The notes under the pieces: model-generated
Database searches by the model: none
What the model was told of the DNA's origin: nothing
The model's input: only the letters and a program-made list of their open reading frames with translations
Part shown: piece by piece, positions 6,063 through 12,572 of the stretch
Layout: every line of letters starts with the position of its first letter
How positions within the stretch are numbered: position 1 is the stretch's first letter
Assembly (NCBI GenBank): GCA_007131745.1
Contig: SLPX01000361.1
Location: 1-12,572 of the forward strand
Length of the DNA: 12,572 nt
From: Myxococcales bacterium
GTDB taxonomy: Bacteria > Myxococcota > Polyangia > HGW-17 > SLPX01
Direction: 5' to 3'
Position numbers and translations under genes: made by a program

Positions 6063-7232
6063 ATGACAAACAGTGGTTCTGTAAACAAGGGGTTGAGAGG
6101 TTCATGGATAGTGGGTGTTGTGGAAATAGTTCCGATTCTTGCAGCCGTATTGTTTGTGCCCCTTTGCGTGGGCCTTGTCCTTAGTTCCGGGTGTTCGGGG
6201 GGCGAAAGCGGCGTGGAAGTTGAGAATCCTTTAACCAACCCGGAACACGGCCCGCCTGCAGGCTGGGCGGAGGGTGAATGTTCTGTTCCGGCGGAAGCTG
6301 GTTTGGAGGATGTTTCCAGTCCTGATCATGTAGTCGGACAAGGCACCCCTGAAAGCTGTACTGCAGAAGATTTCACTGACGCGGTGGCCAAGGGAGGAGT
6401 TATTGTCTTTGATTGCGGGCCGGATCCTGTCACCATCACCTTGGATCGTCCTGCCAAGGTTTTCAACAACGCGGATCCGGATATCGTGATCGATGGTGCC
6501 GGTCTGGTGACCCTGAGCGGTGGAGGGCGTACGAGGATTTTATACATGAATACGTGCGATCCTGATCAGCACTGGACCACATCTCATTGCCAGAACCAGG
6601 ATCATCCCAGGTTGACGGTGCAGAACCTGACTTTCATCGACGGTGACTCCCGGAATGAAGATGAATACGATGGAGGTGGGGCGATATGGGTTCGCGGCGG
6701 GCGTTTCAAGATTGTTAATTGCCGTTTTTTTAACAATATCTGCGCAGAACTCGGCCCGGATGTGGGTGGGGGCGCGGTCAGGGTGTTCAGCCAATACGAG
6801 GGCCGCCCGGTGTACGTGGTCAACACCACTTTCGGCGGTGCCGAGGGTTTCGGCAATACAGGGGCGAACGGGGGGGGGATATCCAGCATAGGAGTTTCTT
6901 GGACAATCATAAACAGCCTGTTTTCCCATAATCGAGCAGTCGGTAACGGTGGGAATCCGGCGCAGTCGGGAACGCCCGGAGGGGGTAGTGGGGGAGCCAT
7001 CTACAATGACGGCAACACAATGACGCTGGATATCTGCGGAACACTTATCGAGAAAAACGAAGTGAACGCATTCGGCGCGGCGATCTTTTTTGTGACCAAC
7101 GACAAGAGCGGCGATTTGCGGATCAGGGATTCGGTTATAAGGGATAACATAGGCGGCTCTTGGCACATACTTCCCGGCATATCGATGCATGACGATACGA
7201 AACGCGAAATCTCGAATTCAGTGATCGAATAA
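6063..7232 (+). CDS. Secreted parallel beta-helix protein (polymorphic outer membrane protein-like repeats)
   Basis: The product of 389 residues starts at ATG 6063, with GGAGG at 6052-6056 6 bases upstream; the in-frame GTG at 6042 lacks such a site. The N-terminus has a hydrophobic segment (VVEIVPILAAVLFVPLCVGLVL) ending in SSGCSGGES, which suggests a lipoprotein, although S at -3 is atypical for a lipobox. A Gly/Ser/Pro-rich linker follows, then a beta-helix: DGAGLVTLSGGGRTR, LTVQNLTFIDGDS, GGGAIWVRGGRFKIVNCRFFNN, GGGAVRVFSQ, GGGISSIGVSWTIINSLFSHN and SGGAIYNDGNTMTLDICGTLIEKN. These GGA-I and N-x-x-F-x-x-N rungs match the Chlamydia-type repeat and right-handed pectate-lyase-like beta-helices. 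No autotransporter barrel or catalytic site is visible, so binding, adhesion or glycan interaction is more likely than enzymatic activity. Similar proteins are common in myxococcal genomes. Confidence 0.85.
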   Translation: MTNSGSVNKGLRGSWIVGVVEIVPILAAVLFVPLCVGLVLSSGCSGGESGVEVENPLTNPEHGPPAGWAEGECSVPAEAGLEDVSSPDHVVGQGTPESCTAEDFTDAVAKGGVIVFDCGPDPVTITLDRPAKVFNNADPDIVIDGAGLVTLSGGGRTRILYMNTCDPDQHWTTSHCQNQDHPRLTVQNLTFIDGDSRNEDEYDGGGAIWVRGGRFKIVNCRFFNNICAELGPDVGGGAVRVFSQYEGRPVYVVNTTFGGAEGFGNTGANGGGISSIGVSWTIINSLFSHNRAVGNGGNPAQSGTPGGGSGGAIYNDGNTMTLDICGTLIEKNEVNAFGAAIFFVTNDKSGDLRIRDSVIRDNIGGSWHILPGISMHDDTKREISNSVIE

Positions 7233-7263
7233 AATAACTCACATCGTGAATAACCGTGTAACG

Positions 7264-7282
7264 CTCCGATACAGTGTCGGAG
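7264..7282 (+). other. Small hairpin upstream of era
   Basis: CTCCGA (7264-7269) pairs with TCGGAG (7277-7282), and the stem may extend by a T-G and an A-T pair. It lies in the 99-base gap between the beta-helix gene and era. No convincing T run follows, so a terminator for the upstream gene is possible but weak. Confidence 0.25.
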
Positions 7283-7331
7283 GTTCTATTGGTGAATCGG
7301 AAGTGAAACGCATTGAAAAAGGAAAGAGCAA

Positions 7332-8303
7332 TTGTCTGTGATGAATGATTCAAATAACGTTTCGGGATGCGGAATAATTGCGATTGCAGGAAGACCCAAT
7401 GTGGGAAAGTCCACCCTGCTCAATAATGTCGTGGGCATGAAGGTGGCGGCCGTTACTCCCAAACCTCAGACCACACGCAACAGGACAAGGGGGGTCGTCA
7501 ATTACAAGGGCGGGCAAATAGTTTTCGTGGATACCCCTGGTGTCCACGTGGCGAAGAAAGCCCTGAATCGATACCTGGTCAAGGAAGCGATGGAGGGCAT
7601 GTCGGACGTGGATGGGATCGTGTTGATGGTTGAACCCCGCGATGATCCAACCAATCCTCTGCCGGAGATGAAAATCTTGATGGATAGAATCGGAACCCGA
7701 AAAGATTCACGAGAATCCTTGAAGGGGACCGCTAAAGAAGGTTCCGGAAAACCTCTACTTGTGGTTGCGATAAACAAGATAGACAAGATGAAAGACCGCC
7801 GAATGCTCCTGCCCCTTATCGATTCATGGAAAAAAACCATGGATCCGGCTGCGATCATTCCGGTATGCGCGCTTGACGGGGACGGATTGGAAAACCTCCT
7901 GGATTTTTTGGTTGAACATATCCCTCCGGGGCCTCACCTCTTTCCTCCGGATATGCTTACCGACAGGACCGAGAGGTGGCTCGCCGGAGAGTTTATTCGT
8001 GAGCAGCTTACCATTTTGTTCCGCCAGGAGATTCCATACAGCCTGGCCGTCGAGATCGAGAGCTTCGAGGAAAGGCCGGAAAAAAACGATGTGTTCATAC
8101 ACGCGAAAATTTTTGTTGAACGGAATTCTCAGAAAACCATTGTTGTCGGAAAGAACGGCGACCGCCTGAAGGAAGTTGGAACAAGGGCGCGCAAAAAGAT
8201 CAGCGAAATGATGGGTTGCCCGGTCCATCTTAAACTCTGGGTGAAGGTGGCGCAGGGGTGGACTGAGGATGACCGAGGCTTGAGAAGGGTGGGATACGAA
8301 TAA
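7332..8303 (+). CDS. era: GTPase Era
   Basis: Era is an essential GTPase that binds the 3' end of 16S rRNA and helps mature the 30S subunit. From the TTG start the protein has 323 residues: GRPNVGKS at 20-27 (G1), QTTRNR at 46-51 (G2), DTPG at 67-70 (G3), NKID at 148-151 (G4) and CALDG near 179-183 (G5, normally SAL). A KH RNA-binding domain at about 235-310 has GKNG at 273-276. About 20 extra residues, rich in Lys, Ser and Gly (about 121-140), lie between G3 and G4 compared with E. coli Era. TTG 7332 is preferred because AGGA at 7320-7323 lies 8 bases upstream; GTG 7338 and ATG 7341 are alternatives. The stop TAA shares its last base with der's ATG, so the two GTPases should be co-translated. 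Confidence 0.95.
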   Translation: MSVMNDSNNVSGCGIIAIAGRPNVGKSTLLNNVVGMKVAAVTPKPQTTRNRTRGVVNYKGGQIVFVDTPGVHVAKKALNRYLVKEAMEGMSDVDGIVLMVEPRDDPTNPLPEMKILMDRIGTRKDSRESLKGTAKEGSGKPLLVVAINKIDKMKDRRMLLPLIDSWKKTMDPAAIIPVCALDGDGLENLLDFLVEHIPPGPHLFPPDMLTDRTERWLAGEFIREQLTILFRQEIPYSLAVEIESFEERPEKNDVFIHAKIFVERNSQKTIVVGKNGDRLKEVGTRARKKISEMMGCPVHLKLWVKVAQGWTEDDRGLRRVGYE

Positions 8304-9721
8304 TGAGAGAAGATCCGATTGTTTGTATAGTCGGGCGACCCAATGTCGGTAAATCAACGCTTTTCAACCGGATCATTGGCAAAAGGTCGGCCCTCGTGGA
8401 AAACACTCCCGGAGTCACCCGGGACCGTCATTATGCATCCATGGAGCATACCGGCCGGAGAATGCTTCTAGTGGACACCGGCGGATTCGACCCCGGAGAC
8501 AAGGACACCATCTTTTCAGCAGTTAGAGAGCAGTGTCACATAGCGATAGAGGAAGCGGACGTTATAATCCACGTTGTTGATGCAAGACAGGGTTTGACGC
8601 CTGACGACGAAGAAATAGCGTCGTTGCTCAGAAAATCGGGGAAGATTGTTCTGAGGGCGGCCAACAAGGTGGATTCAAAAGAACTGGATGTAATGGCACA
8701 CGAGTTTTTTGCCCTGGGAGCGGATAAGGTTTTTCCGGTCAGTGCATCACATGGGTTGGGCGTGGCGGACCTGCTGGACGAGGTAATTTGGGAAGCTGAG
8801 AGAATCGGTTTTTTTGGAGCTGAGGAAGCGGGCGAAAGCCTGGAAAAGAAGGACGATTCAGATCAAGAGCCGATTCGCGTCGCCTTGATCGGTCGGCCCA
8901 ATGCAGGAAAATCTTCACTCATGAACAGGCTCCTTGGGGAAGATCGCGCGCTTGTTCATGATGTTCCCGGTACGACACGAGACCCGGTGGACGTGGTTTT
9001 CAGCGCAAATGGTCAGGAATTTATCCTGGTCGACACTGCGGGTATACGCAGGCGCAAATATGTCAAAGAAGGCATGGAACTGGTGGCGGTTATTCATGCT
9101 GTTAGAGCGATGGAAAGAGCTCACGTTGTTTGTCTGGTCTGTGACGCGGGGCTGGGAATCACCGAGCAGGAGGCCAGGCTCGGAGCTATGGTCCAAGACA
9201 AGGGCAGGGCGGTGGTCGTTTTGTTGAACAAATGGGACAAGGTGACTGATTCCACAATGGCCGAAAAGCTTCAAAAGGAACTCGAGCATCGTCTTCGTTT
9301 TATTTCCCATTGCCCGGTTTTGAAGGTCTCCGCGCTTACAGGCAAAAACACGAGTCGAATTCCGGGCAAAGTTGTGGAAGTGTTCCGAAAGGCACATACC
9401 CGACTGGCGACCTCTGAAATCAACAGGTTTTTAGAAGAGATAGTGAGCCGTCGTCCGCCTCCGGCTTTTCATGGAAAGCATGTCCGCCTTTACTATATGA
9501 CGCAACCCCAAGTCAACCCGCCGACTTTCGTCGTGTTTGTAAGTCACCCCAAGGGTATCACCATGCCTTACCGGCGCTACATTATTAATCGAATCCGTGA
9601 AACTTTCGGGTTTGACGGCACAGCGATTCGTCTTGTCGTTCGTCCACACCGGGATCGCCCCGAAGTCGGCAAGAAAAAAAAACGCCGAGGCGCCACGAAG
9701 AGAGTTTCCGGAAAGCAATGA
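8303..9721 (+). CDS. der: Ribosome biogenesis GTPase Der (EngA)
   Basis: Der has two consecutive GTPase domains and acts in 50S ribosomal subunit assembly. The 472-residue protein shows GRPNVGKS at 11-18, DTGG at 58-61, NKVD at 121-124 and SAS at 147-149 in the first domain. The second has GRPNAGKS at 197-204, DTAG at 244-247, NKWD at 309-312 and SAL at 343-345. A KH-like domain fills about 355-450 (HVRLYYMTQPQVNPPTFVVF), and a basic tail (KKKKRRGATKR) follows. All expected motifs are intact and the length is normal. The ATG overlaps era's TAA by one base. The gene is convergent with the lipoprotein gene, whose stop is only 27 bases away; no clear terminator hairpin is visible in that gap. 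Confidence 0.97.
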   Translation: MREDPIVCIVGRPNVGKSTLFNRIIGKRSALVENTPGVTRDRHYASMEHTGRRMLLVDTGGFDPGDKDTIFSAVREQCHIAIEEADVIIHVVDARQGLTPDDEEIASLLRKSGKIVLRAANKVDSKELDVMAHEFFALGADKVFPVSASHGLGVADLLDEVIWEAERIGFFGAEEAGESLEKKDDSDQEPIRVALIGRPNAGKSSLMNRLLGEDRALVHDVPGTTRDPVDVVFSANGQEFILVDTAGIRRRKYVKEGMELVAVIHAVRAMERAHVVCLVCDAGLGITEQEARLGAMVQDKGRAVVVLLNKWDKVTDSTMAEKLQKELEHRLRFISHCPVLKVSALTGKNTSRIPGKVVEVFRKAHTRLATSEINRFLEEIVSRRPPPAFHGKHVRLYYMTQPQVNPPTFVVFVSHPKGITMPYRRYIINRIRETFGFDGTAIRLVVRPHRDRPEVGKKKKRRGATKRVSGKQ

Positions 9722-9748
9722 TCGTTGTGGTTTCGGGAGGGGTCGGCT

Positions 9749-11455
9749 TCAGGGTTGCACGAAAACATCGCCGAAATCAAACGGCGGGGCGAGGAGATTC
9801 AATTCCGGTTTGGTCATGGGTTCGAAATGCATGGTTTTATGCGTCATATCCATCCAAAATAGTCCGCACCCGAGGCTGATTCTCCTTTCTTCCTTTTCGG
9901 TCGTCGGTTCCGCGTTGCACGCGACGGATACGAGCATTTTTCCGTCGGTGGTGATCGTAGAAGGTCCGAGGATGATGGATTTTTCAGGTTTGTGTTTCGC
10001 CCTGATCCTCCCTGTACCGTCTATTTCCAGGAGTTTAGAAAACGCAGTTGTCTTTTCGTGCAGTTCAAGGGCTTGCTGGTGACCTGGTGGAGTGTCCAGT
10101 GGTTTGGGTAGTTCAAAAAGTCCGGCATCCGCGGCTACGATGAAAAAGGACATTTGAGCAGGAGCGTCCCGGAACGCTGTTCCGGACCTTATCTGTTGAG
10201 GGTTCAAGGAATAGCTCCACTCGAGGGGGGGATTTGAATCTTCCAGGGAAAACCGGGCTTTCTTGTTCGCTGCGGGTTCATCCGTTCCGGTTCTTGCTGA
10301 TAGAATCTCATATTGCACCGCGGAGGTGGGATGACGGCCGATTCGCAGACTCTCATCGTTGTCTCCCGACAGGATCCAAAGGATCTGCTCTGCGGGCGGT
10401 CTTTCAGGCGCCTGGGCAAGGGGCGTTGTCTCACCGGGTGTTTTGGAAATTGTCGGAGGCCCGGTTTCCTGCCTCATGAACATCAATCTTCGCACGAGGA
10501 GGGGGTCCTCCTCGCTGTGAATTCTTACCGGGTCGAACCACCGCACGTTTGCCGTATCAGTTACATCGGCGAGGACAAAACCATTGAAACCGGAAAGGAG
10601 TATAACTAATGTCAACCCATCGGGTGAAAGAGCTGCGCCGATAATGTTTTTTTGAACAATGTTCTCGGGTATCTTCACCCCTTTCCATGGAAGAGGGTTG
10701 TCGGGAGCGTATGTATCCCAAAGCACCAGATTGTCGTCGATTATCGTAACGAGTCGATCAGCGTTCATCGCTGAAGAAAACGCCTTGAGCTTTCCTTCGA
10801 CCGCGGTTCGCTTACCCACGACCGACGGACCCCCGTTTGCTGCAAAGTCAACCGTGTGGATCTCGCCCGACGGCGTAGCCAGATATCCATGTGCGCCTAG
10901 ACGATGACCGGCCGTTGCCTGGATTTTCCCGGTGTTCAGTTTTACTCCTGTGTCTTTGATTCCATCCCGATGGATTTCGAGCAGGGCCGGATTATCCATT
11001 CCCGTGATCGCTGCCACTGCGAAACGACGCAAGTTAATCCTCTTGGAACCCGATCCTCGCGGAGTGTTGATGCTCAAGATTGTCTCTCCCGGTTCAAGAC
11101 CCCATGGCACGCGAATAATTATGCCCCCGTCTTCCAGTCGGCCCAAAACTTCCACGGTCTTTTTACCCAGCGCCACGGAGGGCAGTCTGCCGAAATTATT
11201 TCCCCTGATGACCAGAACTTCTCCCGGCACGATTGAGCCGTCCGAACCGGATCCGTCGAGAGGTTTTCCCTGTATTATCGCTGTGGTTCCCAGATCTTCC
11301 ACCTTTGTAATCGTGGGCGCTCCCCTGGGGTGCGGCAAGTGTGAAATCGTGGTGAGCATCCAGGGGTTGGGTTTTTTGCATCCGGTCATCGGGATCGCAG
11401 CCGCGAAAAGCAGTGCAATGCCGATAGACAAGATCATCTTTCGTTGAGTCATCAT
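9749..11455 (-). CDS. Large lipoprotein with IPT domain and beta-propeller-like repeats
   Basis: This minus-strand gene encodes 568 residues. The N-terminus MMTQRKMILSIGIALLFAAA followed by IPMTGC is a lipoprotein signal, with lipidation expected at Cys26 (M at -3 is a tolerated lipobox variant). An IPT/TIG immunoglobulin-like domain spans about 47-147, with GEVLVIRGNNFG and an EPGETILSINTPRG end typical of the fold. Residues about 150-560 look like beta-propeller blades (ATPSGEIHTVDF, DRLVTIIDDNLVLWDT, GAALSPDGLTLVILL, TDGKMLVSVACN), with a proline- and threonine-rich linker near the middle. No enzymatic motif is seen; a surface or periplasmic binding role is likely. GAGG 8 bases upstream of ATG 11455 supports the start, though ATG 11452 is possible. 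It is convergent with der and lies 219 bases downstream of another exported-protein gene. Confidence 0.85.
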   Translation of the reverse strand: MMTQRKMILSIGIALLFAAAIPMTGCKKPNPWMLTTISHLPHPRGAPTITKVEDLGTTAIIQGKPLDGSGSDGSIVPGEVLVIRGNNFGRLPSVALGKKTVEVLGRLEDGGIIIRVPWGLEPGETILSINTPRGSGSKRINLRRFAVAAITGMDNPALLEIHRDGIKDTGVKLNTGKIQATAGHRLGAHGYLATPSGEIHTVDFAANGGPSVVGKRTAVEGKLKAFSSAMNADRLVTIIDDNLVLWDTYAPDNPLPWKGVKIPENIVQKNIIGAALSPDGLTLVILLSGFNGFVLADVTDTANVRWFDPVRIHSEEDPLLVRRLMFMRQETGPPTISKTPGETTPLAQAPERPPAEQILWILSGDNDESLRIGRHPTSAVQYEILSARTGTDEPAANKKARFSLEDSNPPLEWSYSLNPQQIRSGTAFRDAPAQMSFFIVAADAGLFELPKPLDTPPGHQQALELHEKTTAFSKLLEIDGTGRIRAKHKPEKSIILGPSTITTDGKMLVSVACNAEPTTEKEERRISLGCGLFWMDMTHKTMHFEPMTKPELNLLAPPFDFGDVFVQP

Positions 11456-11511
11456 GCCTTATACCTCGTGTTTTTTATAGCGGACGCTGTTCCTTTCCCG
11501 CCTGCGGAAAA

Positions 11512-11540
11512 ATTGTATGGGGTGACAATGCCCGTATCGA
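11512..11540 (-). promoter_or_regulatory. Candidate sigma-70 promoter for the IPT lipoprotein gene
   Basis: On the minus strand TCGATA (11540-11535) and TACAAT (11517-11512) are separated by 17 bases and match the -35 and -10 consensus at 4 and 5 of 6 positions. The site is about 57 bases before the ATG at 11455. This is pattern matching only. The remainder of the 219-base gap holds no recognisable terminator for the upstream gene. Confidence 0.3.
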
Positions 11541-11674
11541 CCAAAAGAGGCAACAAAGAAACAGCAGCTCTCCAAAAAAGGAATTTCCCCGGGTATGCAC
11601 TGGTCGGGCCTGAAAACAATCCATCAGGTTTTTTTCGAGTTCTTCTCGACCGACCTTTTCCTTTCGGCTGGTTG

Positions 11675-12175
11675 TTATTTCAGCCGGAAATCGGTGCTTG
11701 CCAGAACCTGTTCTCTTTGCTTCGCGTCCAATATAGTGAGTCGCATCTGGTATTGGGACCCTTTCTTCAGACCCATGTCATGCGTAAGTTGCAAGGGTAC
11801 GATGAGGGTCAGTCCGTCGGTATATCCCACGCTGAACACGTTTATGTACTGCCATTTGCGTTTGACTCTCTCGTATATGGCAATATGGACCTGTCCCTCG
11901 TTTCTTTTCAGATCAGCTGCCGACGGCCTCCTGCGAAGTCTTGCCGCCATGAACACCTGGTAAGATGTTCCACCGGCGCTCGGTTCGAGAACTGTTCTCC
12001 CGAACTTTTTGAAAAACGCTGCGAGTTCCTTTGGCGAGACTTCCGTAGGAATTTCTTCTTGTGTCAGGATGATTTGACCCGCCCTCTGGGCGTGAGCGCT
12101 TCCGGGCAGGAATATCGCCGCGACGCCCAATGTGCAAAACAAACCAATAAACGTCTTTAGTTTTAACCTTGCCAT
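11675..12175 (-). CDS. Secreted protein of unknown family
   Basis: From ATG 12175 the protein has 166 residues, starting with a Sec signal peptide (MARLKLKTFIGLFCTLGVAA, then IFLPGSAHA, cleavage after residue 29). The mature part of about 137 residues mixes strands and helices: KELAAFFKKFG near the N-terminus, then VFMAARLRRRPSAADLK, a beta-rich KWQYINVFSVG and a C-terminal YQMRLTILDAK with an ending STDFRLK. I know no function; it resembles short periplasmic proteins of deltaproteobacteria with a beta-sandwich-like arrangement, but that is impression, not alignment. ATG 12175 is preferred because AAAGG lies about 9 bases upstream and the signal peptide then begins the protein; ATG 12217 would add 14 residues without signal character. 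The lipoprotein gene follows on the same strand. Confidence 0.75.
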   Translation of the reverse strand: MARLKLKTFIGLFCTLGVAAIFLPGSAHAQRAGQIILTQEEIPTEVSPKELAAFFKKFGRTVLEPSAGGTSYQVFMAARLRRRPSAADLKRNEGQVHIAIYERVKRKWQYINVFSVGYTDGLTLIVPLQLTHDMGLKKGSQYQMRLTILDAKQREQVLASTDFRLK

Positions 12176-12228
12176 TTTTTTCGACCTTTCCGATGCGATT
12201 CCAATAAATCTCATCATTTGACCTGCCT

Positions 12229-12269
12229 ATTATACACTTGTTATTATAATACCATCTTTTTTCGCGCAA
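12229..12269 (-). promoter_or_regulatory. Candidate promoter region before the secreted-protein gene
   Basis: Two perfect minus-strand TATAAT hexamers occur at 12248-12243 and 12234-12229. TTGCGC (12269-12264) lies 15 bases before the first and is a weak -35 match. The surrounding AT-rich stretch is unlike the coding DNA, and the site sits 54-95 bases before the ATG at 12175. The bases from 12270 to 12441 hold no gene or structure that I can support. Confidence 0.4.
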
Positions 12270-12443
12270 CTCCCGAAAACACTGATTCATTCCTTTTTTT
12301 CAAAGTTTCTGCTTCTACGCATTGCATTTCGCCCCTTAACACTGAAACCCTTTCACTATTTTTCTTGAAACAATTCATCTCCCAGTCGTCTATTCAATAC
12401 CACGAGTCAATTCCGCTGTCCAATCGATGAAATCCTTTGGGGT

Positions 12444-12499
12444 AGGGTGGACCATGGGCGCCGTGCGACGTTACCGCCGTCGGTTTCCCATGGTCTCCC
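12444..12499 (-). ncRNA. Group II intron domain VI with bulged branch-point A
   Basis: A perfect nine-pair stem joins GACCATGGG (12495-12487, minus strand) to CCCATGGTC (12458-12450), capped by an inner five-pair stem CGACG/CGTCG around GCGGTAA. Below it GGG (12499-12497) pairs with CCC (12447-12445), leaving C and A (complements of 12449 and 12448) opposite a single A. The unpaired A (12448) is the expected lariat branch point. Confidence 0.8.
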
Positions 12500-12502
12500 T
12501 CC

Positions 12503-12538
12503 GAACCGGACGTGCGTCTTTCGTTACGCATCCGGCTC
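12503..12538 (-). ncRNA. Group II intron domain V
   Basis: The minus-strand hairpin opens with GAGCCGGA, which pairs with TCCGGTTC at its end and keeps the AGC triad with its G-U pair. A single T faces the ACG bulge. The upper stem GCGT/ACGC carries a C-GAAA-G tetraloop cap. The total is 36 nt, two more than the usual 34, because of two As on the 5' side of the apical stem. This is the catalytic core of group II introns. Confidence 0.88.
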
Positions 12539-12572
12539 TCCAGGAGTCGTGGCGAAGTCGGGTAGGCTCATC

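Larger units (their letters stand above)
12442..12572 (-). mobile_element. Group II intron, 3' end (domains V and VI), continuing beyond the window
   Basis: Read on the minus strand, the stretch contains a domain V hairpin, a short linker, a domain VI stem with a bulged A, and an AC terminus. These are the diagnostic 3' parts of a self-splicing, retrotransposing group II intron. The bulged A (complement of 12448) is the seventh base counted back from the proposed 3' splice site between 12442 and 12441, as expected for a branch point. The 34 bases before domain V (12539-12572) are uncharacterised and probably belong to the end of domain IV. The 5' domains and any reverse transcriptase lie beyond base 12572, so intactness and subclass cannot be judged. 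Its orientation matches the two exported-protein genes downstream. Confidence 0.85.

Noticed and set aside
8915..9397. 160-codon minus-strand frame inside der
   Set aside because: It lies opposite intact GTPase motifs of Der and has no supporting start signal.
11640..11660. CGAG/CTCG hairpin beside a seven-T run
   Set aside because: For the minus-strand transcript the run is As, not Ts, and no plus-strand gene ends here, so it is not a terminator for either neighbour.
12218..12430. Plus-strand 70-codon frame near the right end
   Set aside because: It overlaps the promoter region, has low-complexity Phe/Ser-rich content and no ribosome binding site, and resembles no protein.
12503..12572. 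Minus-strand open frame across domain V (DEPTRLRHDSWRAG...)
   Set aside because: Frames across intron RNA domains are commonly mis-called as protein. The bases are explained by the RNA structure.

Overview
This window looks like chromosomal DNA from a Gram-negative bacterium of deltaproteobacterial or myxococcal type. I infer this from the exported proteins: a polymorphic-membrane-protein-like beta-helix protein, an IPT/beta-propeller lipoprotein, a HEAT-repeat exported protein and a HAMP protein with a long helical periplasmic segment, together with a miaB-bifunctional nuclease pair and an era-der pair. No 16S rRNA or other decisive marker is present, so the assignment is tentative. No tRNA, rRNA or CRISPR array is visible.

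Plus strand, 1-3580: miaB (5' end cut off by the window edge) overlaps a bifunctional-nuclease-family gene by 4 nt. A leader with overlapping inverted repeats follows, then an exported HEAT-repeat protein and a two-TM HAMP protein whose periplasmic part starts with four 11-residue repeats. A small TTG-start membrane protein lies convergently on the minus strand (3595-3852). Divergent from it is an N-terminally anchored metallo-beta-lactamase-fold enzyme of the NAPE-PLD type (4023-5168), followed by a three-TM protein of unknown function and a secreted beta-helix protein. The GTPase genes era and der end the plus-strand run; they overlap by one base and should be co-transcribed.

Minus strand, 9749-12175: two exported proteins converge on der, a large lipoprotein with an IPT domain and beta-propeller-like repeats, and a small secreted protein of unknown family. 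They share a strand but are separated by 219 nt, so they may have separate promoters.

Right edge, 12442-12572: this noncoding stretch carries the 3' end of a group II intron on the minus strand. Domain V (GAGC start, GAAA tetraloop, ACG bulge, GGTTC end), domain VI, a bulged branch-point adenosine and an AC 3' terminus at the expected distance are all readable. The rest of the intron, including any reverse transcriptase, lies outside the window. It is the only mobile element seen. No new multi-gene defence or metabolic system is evident. The least explained parts are the intron end, the envelope proteins of unknown role, and several leader structures.
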